NCBI GenBank assembly: GCA_007827375.1
Contig: VISH01000002.1
Location: forward strand, 3,869,001 to 3,933,000
Length of the DNA: 64,000 nucleotides
Source: Alteromonadaceae bacterium 2753L.S.0a.02
GTDB lineage: Bacteria > Pseudomonadota > Gammaproteobacteria > Pseudomonadales > Cellvibrionaceae
Direction of reading: 5' to 3'
Shown here: positions 19,801 through 31,800 of the stretch, one piece after another
Position numbering within the stretch: the first letter of the stretch is position 1
How the letters are laid out: each line of letters begins with the position of its first letter
The notes under the pieces: model-generated
The model's input: the letters and a program-made list of their open reading frames with translations, nothing else
Databases searched by the model: none
Told to the model about the DNA's origin: nothing
Translations under genes and position numbers: made by a program

Positions 19801-22800
19801 GATAACAACTTGGGCACCCAGTATAGGTGCGGTAAGAAACTGCCATACAGAAATATCGAAGCATTGCGACGCCGTTTGTGCAATAACATCATTTTGGCTT
19901 AAACCAAGCGGCTCAACTTTAGATAACATGTTATTTATCATGCCGCGGTGTTCAATCATCACACCTTTGGGTTTACCGGTGGAACCCGAGGTAAAGATAA
20001 CGTAGGCCAAATCGTCCAAACGTACTTCGGGCAAGGCCAGCGCGCCATCAAAATCACCCGCCAGCGCTTCAGCCAATTGCAATATTTTCGTTGCATCCCA
20101 CTGATCGCTCAGCAGCGTTGCTTCGTCTGTTAAAGAATCACCAACTAACAACATATGCGGTTGTGAATCTTCGAGAATTTCCAACCAGCGGTTGCTGGGC
20201 TGCGTTGGGTCCAGTGGCAAGTAGGCAGCACCAGCACGTAACACACCCACAATCATCACCAACAGATCGATGCCACGATGATCCAACAAACCAACTACGC
20301 TGCCCTGCGTAACACCGCGGGATAGAAGCGCATGCGCCAGGTCTTGAGACTGCTTTGCCAATTCTGCGAATGTCAGGGTTTTATCACCACAGCTCGCTAC
20401 AACTTTGTCGGGATTCGCTGCCGCTTGCTTTACGAACAACTCAGGCCAGGTTTCACTGATTAATTCAGGAATCAAGGGTTGATTGAATTCACCGAGCAAT
20501 TGATCAATTTCAGGCGGGCTCATCATTTCGATGGCATGAATCGGATTTCCCGGATTTTTCAATGCCTGCTCAATAAATCGCTCTAGGTGACTGGCCATTC
20601 GCTCTATGGTGTCACGTTTAAACAGGTCGGTTGCAAAACTCCACTGCGCGACCAGTGTGGATTCGTTTTCTTCGATGTCCACGGAAAGGTCGAATTGCGC
20701 CATCACCTGAAATGGGTTTTCCAGTGCACTCAATTCAGCGCCGGGTAACTGCAGCGCGCGGCGACTGTCAATATTTTCTAAGGACAGCATCACCTGGAAT
20801 AAAGGGTTGTAACTGAGGCTGCGCTCCGGTTGCAGTTCTTCAACCAATAAATCGAAGGGCATTTGCTGATGCGCATAGGCTTGCAAAGCGACTTCACGGC
20901 TGTGCTGCAATAACTGTGTAAAACTCATATCCAGCGATACTTTATTGCGCAGCACCAGCGTGTTTACAAAAAATCCAATAAGAGATTCCAGGCCCGGTTG
21001 CTCGCGATTGGCAATTGGGGTACCCACAACAATATCGTCATCATGGCTATAGCGCGCCAATACCGCGCTAAAACACGCGTGCAACACCATAAACAAGGTG
21101 GATTTATGCTGCTTTGCCAAGGCACGCATGCCATGGGTCAACTCTGCCCCTATGGTCTGTACAAAAATATCACCGCGATAACTTTGTTCGTGCGGCCGCG
21201 GATAATCCAACGGCAATTTGTGAACCTGCGGTAGGTCCTCCAATTGGTTTTGCCAGTATTCGGTAAGACTTTGAAGATAATCACCCCTTAGCCGGGTATG
21301 CTGCCACGCGGCGTAATCAGTATATTGAAGCGGCAATACCGGCAATGGCGCATCAATTTCATCGCTGTAAGCGGTGTAGAGGGTTGTTATTTCATCGATT
21401 AATACTGTAAAAGACCAGCCATCAGACGCTATGTGGTGGAGTGTCATCGCCAGAACTGAATTATTTTCCGTTGTTTTAATCAACGAAGCTTTCAGCATTA
21501 AATCGCTTTGAAGGTTAAATACCTGGCTGACTTCTGATTCCAGTAAACGCTTTAATTCCGCGTCGCAGGCTTCTCCACTCAAATGACGAATGTCCGAAAC
21601 TGCAATTTCCACAGAGCGCGGTGCTTGAATGTGTAAGCGTGGTTCCCCCTCGTCGGAAACAAAACAAGTACGCAGCACTTCGTGGCGGTCAATAATTGTG
21701 TTGAGCACTCTCTGCAAAATGTTAAGGTTTAACTGACCCTCAACGCGTAAAAAAAGAGGTTGATTATATTGCGCGCTGCCTTTTTCCAGCATGTCGATAA
21801 ACCATAATCGCTGCTGAGAAAATGAAGGCGGGAGCGTGCCCGTGCGATCCACAACTGGAATTATTTCAACTTCCCGAGTGCCACCCGCTTCTATCAAACT
21901 TGCCAGTGCAGCAATATTGCCTTTTTCAAAGATATCGCGAATTTCTATTTTTACACCAAGCCGCAGGGCAATTTCCGTCGCGACGCGTGTAGCCAACAAT
22001 GAATGCCCGCCGATATCGAAAAAGTTCGCCGTCACACTTAATTTTTGTGGGTCCAGGTGAAGTAACTCCGCCCAGATATCGGTGAGTGTTGTTTGTAACT
22101 CACCTTCCGGCGCAACATACCCACCTTCATAAATTGGATCGATATCTTGCGCGAGCAGCGCCTTGGTATCGATTTTTCCGTTTGCGGTAAGCGGTAAATC
22201 TTCGACCACCATGAAACCCTGTGGCACCATGTAGTGCGCCAGCTTTTCGCGTAGGGCAGCGCGTAATTTTGCCACCAGCTCGACCGGGTCTCCCTTGCCC
22301 GCAGATTCAGTCGGAACAATCCAGGCTAACAGTTGATTATCGGAGCCAATCGTTTTGGCTAATACACTCACCTGATCGACTTCGGGTTGCTGGCGCAATT
22401 GGTATTCGATTCCGGATAACTCAATTCGAAAGCCGCGAATTTTTACCTGGTGATCGCGCCGACCGGCAAACTCAATGGTGCCATCTTCCAACCAGTGTCC
22501 GAGATCGCCGGTGCGATAAACACGATTTCCTGATCGCCAGGCATCGTCGATAAAATGTTTTTGACTTAAGTCATCGCGATTGAGGTAGCCCTTCGCAACG
22601 CCAGCACCGCCGATATAAATTTCGCCGGTAATCCCTGGCGGGCACAGCTGACCATATTGATCGACCACATACATCTGGGTGTTGATAATGGGACGGCCGA
22701 TAGGTAATTTACCTCGTTCTACCGCGCTAGGCTCATACCACCAAGCCGAAGACAACACGGTTGTTTCGGTGGGGCCATAGGCATTGATATAAGTGCAATG

Positions 22801-25800
22801 CTCGCCCCACTCTCGTACTTTTTCAATTGCCGGAGCAGAACCGGCTGTTAAAATTTTCAGCGATGTCGGTAATTTTTCTACCGCCATCTGTTGTAAATAG
22901 GGCGGCGGAAAGGCACCAAATGCGATATCGTTATCGGCGAGATACTGTGTTACTGCGTCGGGATTTTCGATCAACGCATCACTCAGCAGATGTAACTCGG
23001 CACCTGAAATTAATGCGCCGAAAGACTCACCCACAGAGGCATCGAAGGTAAAAGGTGCAAATTGTGAAGCATTCTGCCCGGGTAGAATTACCTGTTCGTT
23101 CAGGCACCAGTAACTGAAGTTGATGAGATTTGTGTGCGTAATCGCCACGCCCTTCGGTTGACCCGTGGTGCCGGAGGTGTAAATTACATAGGCCAAGTGT
23201 TCGGAAGGATCTGGCACAACGCTCACCGGCAATCTTTCGTTCAGCGCGAGCGGCGCTTCTTCAACTGAATCACAGTAAAGAACCGGAAAGCTGTAATCAC
23301 TGAATCTGGAATTATCAGCGCTGCCGGCAACCAAGGCTTTGATCGCAGCATCAGTACTAATAAACTGCAAGCGATCTTTTGGGCAATCCACTGCGACGGG
23401 CACATAGGCTGCGCCAAGTTTTAAAACACCTAAAATGCATGCCAGAAGTTCCGGACTTTTAGGCAGGCTTATTGCCACTAAATCGCCGTAGTCGATACCG
23501 TGGTTTTGTAACCAGCGCGCATACACATCCACACGTGCATCCAGTTCGTCACCACTCCAACGCAGCTCGTCCATTACCAATGCCGTTCGACTGCCATTTT
23601 GCAACAGCTTTTTCTGCACCAGTTGATAAATGGATTGACCTTCCGGTAAATCTACTTCAGTTTTATTCCAATCGTAAACCGCTTGGTTTTGCTGTTCTGC
23701 TGTTAACAGCGGCAGATCACACAATCGGGTACGCTGCAGGTCTGCAACTGTTTCGACGACGGAACCGGAAAGCAGCTTACAGAAATGTAACAACATATTG
23801 TTGGCAACATCATCGCTGTATATTGCCGACTGATATACCAATTTTACGGTTACCGCATCGCCGGGATAAATCACCAGATTTAACGCGAAATCGTTTTGTT
23901 CAACCCCCTGGATATCCCGCACCTGCAACGCACCGGGTTTACCCGAATTTAAGCTAGTCGCATCCAGTGGGTAGTTTTCGAGAACCACCAATGATTCAAA
24001 CAATCTGAGATCGGCGCGCACACCCAGCCACTTTTGAATATCGGCCAAGGCAACAAAATGGTGTTCATCCTGCAGAACTTGTTGCTGCTGTATTTTTTCG
24101 AGACTGGTGAGTAGCGAGTCTTCGCCCAGCAATTGCAAACGCATAGGCAGTGAGTTAATAAATAAACCCACCATGGCCTCAACACCCTCCAATTGTGGAG
24201 GGCGCCCACTAATGGCATAACCGAACACAACATCCTGCTCGCTGGTGTATTTGCTCAGCAACAAAGCCCAGGCGTTTTGAACGAATGCCGATAAAGTAAT
24301 ACCCGATTCTCGCGACAGTGTCTGCAGCTGTTGGCTCAAGTCAACACTCAACACCTGAGTGCAAACACGCTGCTCCCTTACATCGGAAATTTTGCTATTC
24401 GCTTGCGGAAGTGCATCTGCTGCATCGATACCCGACAATTGCTTTTTCCAAAAAAGCTCTGCGGCTTTTTGGTCTTGTGCCTGCAACCAGCGAATATAGT
24501 CTTTGTACGCGGGAACTGATTTTTCCTGTACGGCGCCAGATGCCAGTTCTTCATAGGTGTGAAGCATATCCTGAATAAGTACCGACATGCTCCAGCCATC
24601 CAATAGCGCGTGATGGTGTGTCCAGGCAAACACGCTGTCGCCATTTTCCCGGGACACCAACAGTAATCGCATCAGAGGTGCAATAGTAGTATCAAAAGGC
24701 TGAATGCGATTTTCATGCAGCAGCGCTGCTAATTCCTCGCTACTGCCGGAAAACTCGACGTGCTGCCAGGGAAGTACAACAGACTCCGAAACCACTTGCG
24801 TTAATTGCTGCTGACTGAGATCGACAAACGCCGTTCGTAAAATATCGTAACGCGTCAGTAAAATTTCCCAGGTACGTTTAAAGCGCTCGACATCAAGTGC
24901 TTCGAGCTCCATTCGCAACTGAGTTAAGTAAGCCCCGGAGGTGTCACGCTGGGTGAACAGCACCAAGCCCTGCTGCATCGCTGTAATTGGGTAGATATCT
25001 TTTAAACCGGGGTACTCGGATTGAAGCGTTTGTAATTGTTCGCGCGATACGGTAGATAAATCAAAACCTGGCGTTGGATCGTCATCGTTTCCAGTACAAT
25101 GTTCGATGATCGTCTGTAAGGACTGCTTAAAACATTCTCCCAATTTCTGGACGCTGTCAGCATCGAATTGATTTCTGCTGTAGTCCAGTTTAAAGGTGAG
25201 CACGCCATTTTTTACATAGCCATTAAATCCGAGACAATGAGTTCGCTTACGCTTGGCACTTACAGTGCCGCCAGCAGTGCTCATTTCAAATGCCAAACCC
25301 GCTACCTCGGTACTGGAGTGAACATCCATCTGCCCCAGATAATTAAACACGATAGGCGAAGATTGGGCGTCGTCGATAGCATCCAAAAGGTCTTCGTCTT
25401 GTGCTATATGGTGCAGTAGACCAAAACCAATGCCTTTATTCGGAATTTCCTGAAGCTGGGATTTTAAAGCCAGAATCTGTTGCCCGAGATCACCGCGCGT
25501 CCAGCTTAAATTCACCGGATATATCGTCGTGAACCAACCCAGGGTTTGGCTGATATCCACATCGTCGAATAATTCTTCACGACCATGCCCCTCCAAATCC
25601 ACGCGAATGGTAGTAATTTCCGCCCATTCATTCAGTGCCATCATTAATGCAGACAACAACAAATCATTGATGTGGGTTTGATAAACCTGATTAGCGCGAA
25701 ATAACAGCTGCTCGGTATGTTGTTCTGCTAGGCTTATTTCCAATACGGTGGAAGTTTCCTCAAGATTTTCGGAAGAGTCTTGATCAAAAGGCAAGGCTGC

Positions 25801-28800
25801 CGAGGGCGCAGTTAATTGCTGTAACCACCAGTCTTTTTCCGACTGAGTTCGATCGCTGTGAGCCGTTTCGTACAAATGACTGGCCCAGGATTGATAACTG
25901 CTGGTTTTGGCTCCCAGGTGAATGTTTTCCTGAGCCAATACCTGTTGCAAGGCCGACTCAAAATCTGTGAGCAGGATACGCCAGGAAATACCATCGACAA
26001 TCAAGTGGTGCATTGACCAATAAAGACAATCGCCCTCGCTATTGCGCACCCACAACCAACGGCATAAGATGCCTTTTTTCAAGTCTAGGCTAGCTTGCAT
26101 TTCCGCCAGCGCGTGCTCCAGGATAGACGTCTGTTCATTTTCATTAACCAAACGCAAATCCAATTCTGTCATCCAATCAAAAACAGATTCGACTTTCTCG
26201 AGGGGCGCACTGTTATAGCGGCCCACCCATCCGGTGGGTGATTGGCGAAAGCGCAGGCGTAATGCATCGTGACGCTGCACAAGGGATATCAGAACCTGTT
26301 GCAAGGCTTCACGGGATAGATTACCAGGCAGTAATACTTTTGCGGCCTGATTGTAGTGATGAACATCTGTGGTATCGGTGTATAAAAACTGTAAATGAAT
26401 CGGCAACAAGCGCTGCTCGCCGCTTACCACTTCCTGCTCAATGGTCTCGTTTTTACTCGACGAATCTGAGACACCTGCCTCGGTGTATTTCGCAAGCTCA
26501 CGAATGGTTTTATGTTCGAAGAGGATTCGGGGCGAGAGCTTAATGCCGTGTTTTAAAGCCCGGGAAACCACTTGAATAGCGACAATAGAGTCGCCACCAA
26601 TCATGTAAAAATTATCGGTAACGCCGAAACTATCGCTGTTTAAGATTTCTTTCCAGATATTCCAAAGCACTTGTTCAGTGTCAGTAGAAGGCGCTTCGTG
26701 GCTCGTGGATTCAAGACTGTAATCCGGCTCTGGTAGACGGCCACGATCAATTTTGCCATTGGCGTTCAATGGCATTGCTTCAAGCACCACAATATTTTCC
26801 GGAACCATGTAGTCGGTTAATTCAGCGGCAAGATCTGCTTTTAGGGTCGCCACAAACTCATCCTGAGCTTGATTATTTACCGCTTTGTCCTGAACCACAT
26901 ACGCAACCAGGCGTTTTTGATTACCGAAGTCCTTGGCAAGTACTATCGCCTGCTTTACCGCAGCCACCCGTAAAATAACAGTTTCTATTTCACCAAGCTC
27001 AACACGGAAGCCGCGTATTTTTATTTGAAAATCGATGCGTCCGTGGAAATCAATTAACCCGTTATCCCGCCAACTCACCAAATCACCGGTGCGATAAAGA
27101 ATATCTTCCTGGCTCACAAATGGATTAGCAAAAAAGCGCTCGGCTGTGAGATCTTTCCGTTTGAAATAACCCCGTGCAACACCGTGACCACCAACACAGA
27201 GCTCCCCCTTGACTCCTGCGGGAAGCAGGTGTCCATCCGGGTTCAACACGTAACAAGTGGAGTTGGTAATCGGGCGTCCAATAGGAATAATTTCGCTATC
27301 GGCCTCTGATAGAAAATGGTAGGTCGAGAAGGAAGTATTTTCGGTTGGCCCATAACCATTAATAAATTCAAGCTGAGGCGAGTGCTCACGCGCAAGATTA
27401 ATGTGGAAGGGAGACAACGCATCTCCACCAATCATAATGCGCTTCACGGGCGCAAATAAGTCAGGCTTTTCCTGAACCAATTGGTTGAACAGTGGCGCAA
27501 CAACCCAGAGGAAAGTAACCTGTTTCTCGCGAATTTCGCGAGCCAGCGCCAATGGATCAAGCAGAGTATCTTCATCGATAACCGCCAGAGTCAAACCATT
27601 TAACAGAGCACTCCACAGTTCGTAGGTGGTTACATCAAACCCCGGGGCACTGGTAATGAGAATGCAATCGTCCTGAGCAAACTGAATATCCTGGGAATTT
27701 TTGATCAGTCGAACAATGGAGCGCTGTTCGATCATCACGCCCTTAGGTTTACCGGTCGAGCCAGAGGTATACATTACGTATGCGAGTTGTCGCGTATCGT
27801 GCGAAGTCGCATCAATAACGGGTAATGCAGACACATCCGTTTCAAGGCCGTCTGCAATGGTGATTTGTTCTGTTTTCAAGGAAGCGGGTATCGTGGAGCT
27901 AAACTCAGCTTTCTGTAACAAGATAAGCGAGCAACCCAATTCTTCCAGCATATGTGTGACGCGATCTTCCGGGTATTTGGGATCGATAGGCACATAAGCG
28001 CCTCCGGCTCGAATGATAGCTAATATGCCATACACCATTTCCAGGGAACGTTCGGCAACCAGACCCACAACCACTTCCGGGCCAACGCCCTTGGAAGCAA
28101 GCAGTCGTGCTAATCGATCGGTCTGCTCATCCAATTCGCGATAAGAAATCGTAATATCTTTAAATGCCAAAGCATTTTTTTCAGGATTCCTTTTAACAGC
28201 CTGGATAAAGTGCTCACCCAGCAGAACCTGTGACGGATAATCGGCAGTGGTGTTGTTCCAATCTGCGACATTCTGCATAGCGGATGCAGGAAGAGGGTTG
28301 ACCGATCCCCAAGTTGAATGAGCTTGAGTCACCAGTATTTTTAAAATATTTTCGTAAATACTCACCCACTGCTGCACCATGGCTTCACTGTATCGTGCAG
28401 TGTCGTAGCCCAATCGCAAACCGTAGGACTTTTCATTGTCCGGGTTTAACTGCTCGATAATCCCAAAAATGAAGCCGTAATTCGTCGATTCGTAGCCACC
28501 TTTCAAAACCGGCTTTATGTCGCTAACTGTAGCGCCGTAATCACTGCTCTCTATATTGAATAAACATTCGAACAACTCACCACTGACTTTACTTTTGGCG
28601 GCCGTATAGATTTTAGACAAGGGATAGGCGGCGGAATCACGCAATTTCAATAGCTGCTGCTGTACCTGCGATAAAATGTCTGTGACAAGATCTTCCGCTG
28701 TAAAATCAACCACCAAGGGAAGCGTATTAACACAACAACCGGTAATCTTATCGACTTCAAGGATGGCCTCAGGTCGACCACTTTGAATCACACCACAGCG

Positions 28801-31800
28801 TACCTGGTGCCCACCACCTATGTAACGCAGCAAACACACAAAGCCCGATAGGAACAAGCTGTTTAGGGTAATACCGAGTTCCTGAGCTTTCAATCTCGCG
28901 TCTTTAACCAAATCATTCGGTAGGTGTGTTAATAACAACTCCACCTGGCTTGCCTGTTTTCCTTCTGCGGCGCTTTTTTCAGGTAAGGTACAATAATTTT
29001 CCGACCAGGCGACGGACCCCCAGTAGTTATTCCAATCTGATGACTGGCTGATATTGAACTGTTCATCCAGTATCTGCTGCATACTCGCCAAAGATTTTGT
29101 CGGCAGTCTTACAGCGCGCCCCAAACGATTCGCGTAAAAGCGACTCAATGAGTCCAGTAATAATTCAATGGTCCAGCCGTCGTGAATAATATGGTGAATA
29201 GACAGCAATACCGAAAATGCGCCGCTCCCACTGTGAAAGACCGTGACTGAATAGGGCGCTTGCTGCGAAAATTCTACGGGAAGATGACGTTGAGCATTAA
29301 TTTCGCGCTCAACCGTTTGCTGCAATTGCGTACTATCAACGCGCTTTGCAGACCACTGGGACTGCATTTCAGCCAACACCAATTGCGCAACTTTACCGTC
29401 TGACCATGTATGAATAAGCGTGCGCAGACATTCGTTTTGACTTACCCAGTCTGCCATCGCTCCTTCAAATGCGGTTTCTTCAAACGGAAGAGGTAATTCG
29501 TAGTGCATCCAAACCTGATAGATTTCCTTGTGGCGATACAGCGTTTGCTGCATGTCGGTTAGCAAGAAAGCGTTTTCCAGGTTTGCAGGCAGCTGATCGC
29601 ACTCTTCTTGACGCAATTCCAATCGCGGAAAATCTGACGGTGTCCAGCGCGCGTTTTCCGGATTACAGCAATGATCGAGTATGCTAAATAGCTGAGCGTT
29701 AAGAGCTTGCTTAAAGGCGTTTAACTGTTTTACCGACCAAATTCCATGATCGATATACAAGCCGACAATCAGTTTGCCATCGCATATTTGGCTTTCAACA
29801 GACATACGATAAGGATTTTCATTTCCCTCGCCCATTTCAATAGCACTGACGGCTACTGTCTGCCATTCATTGGATGAGCGCTGCACAACACCCGAGAAAT
29901 TGAACATAATTTCCGGGCCGGTGTACCCCTCAAAAGCCTCGCGAACAAACTTTTGCTCACATTGAAATTGCAGACCATAAAAATCCCGACCGCGATTGGG
30001 AATTGCAGCGCGCTGCTCTTTTAACTCACACAGAAACTGTCGAAGCGTGCTCTGCGATTGGTTCTGAGGCACGTTTAAATACAGCGGATGAATACTGGTA
30101 AACCAGCCGACGGTGCGGTCCAGGCCTTTTTCTCCCGCGAAATACTCATCACGACCATGCCATTCCACCGCCAAGCCAACCGTGGCTAACTCGAACGCTT
30201 GCGCCGTAGCAAGAAACACCGCGGCCATTAACAATTCTTCAGGCGCCTGGTTATAACAAGCTGGCGCGGATTCCAAAAGCTTTTCAGTTATACCTTCGTC
30301 AAAAATACAGTTTTCGACCGATAGAGTGGTACTACTGGATGCACTCAACGGTAAGCTGGGCGCAGCTTTTGCGAGTGAGATCGTCGGTTGCCAGAATGCC
30401 AGTTTACCGTCAATATCGGATGAGAGAGCATCCATACAAGCTCGCGACCATGCAAGATATCCCAGGCTTTTACCGGGTAGCACCGCTTCAACGGCGGCTT
30501 CGGAATTCTGATACAGCGCTTGCAAATCGTTTAACAGAATGGCATGACTAATGGTATCAACAATCAAGTGATGCAATACAAAAACCACGCGCGAGCTGCC
30601 TTGCGTTTGCAATACGGCAACACGAAACAGCGGGCCATTTTCGATATCAAGGTCTTCGGTCAACGCCAACTGCTGATTTTCGGAAACCTTGTCCAGATTT
30701 CCATCTGCTACGATTATTTCCTTGACACTCATAAGCTGAGCAATATCATCCCTGACGATTTGACGCCATTGACCTTTCGCATTTTCAAAAAAGACCCTAA
30801 GGCTGTCGTGATACTGCACCAGCTTTTCCAGTGCCTGATGTAACGTTTCTACGTCCAGATTTTCATGGGTATCGAAGACCAGCGATTGACAGAAAGCTTT
30901 AGGATTGGAAAGCCGCTGATTAAAAAACCACGCCTGAATTGGCGTAAGGGGAGCAGATCCGGTTTCCGGATCGTAATTACGTTCCAGAGATTTACCCTGA
31001 CGCTCAAGTGTTGATACGAAATCACTGAATACGGGATGACTGATTAACAGCGAAGAACTTAAGTTATACCCGTGATTACGCAAGCTGGAAACTACAACCA
31101 GCGCTGTCAAAGAATCACCGCCGAGAAAAAGGAAATTATCATCCCTCTGTATCACCCTACGCTGTAAAACGTTCGCCCAGATTTTTGCGACGTCTTTTTC
31201 TAGTGCATTGGTGTATTCAACCGCTTCTATTTCAATGCTATCGTCTTGTTCTGCTTCGTTCTTTAATCTTTTGTAGTCTATTTTTCCGTTAGTCGTTAAT
31301 GGAAAAGCCGTTTTCCAGACGATTCGGTTCGGCATTGCCCAATCAGGTACTTTATCGGCAACATCTTTGCGTACAACAGACTCAGGCTTTTCGTCACCTT
31401 GTAGAAACAGCACGAGCTGTAACCCTTGAGCAGATTTATGCACGACCACAGCCGCCAGATCAACGTAATCCAGGGTATGAACGGCGGTTTCTATTTCGCC
31501 GGGTTCGAGGCGGTGCCCGCGAAGTTTAATTTGATCATCTACCCGGCCCTTAAAGAAAAGCTGCATGTCAGCATTGAACGACGCCAAATCGCCGCTCTTA
31601 TAACGCCGCACGCCATTATCACTGTAAAATTTCTCTCGATTGAGAGCTTCCCGGTTAAGATACCCTAGCGCAACGCCGGCACCACCAATGACTAGCTCCC
31701 CAATCATTCCAACCGGCAGCGATTGACCATATTGATTTACGACCAAGACATCCGTATTTGCGATTGGCTTGCCCATGGAAATTGCCTGGTGTTCCTCAGG

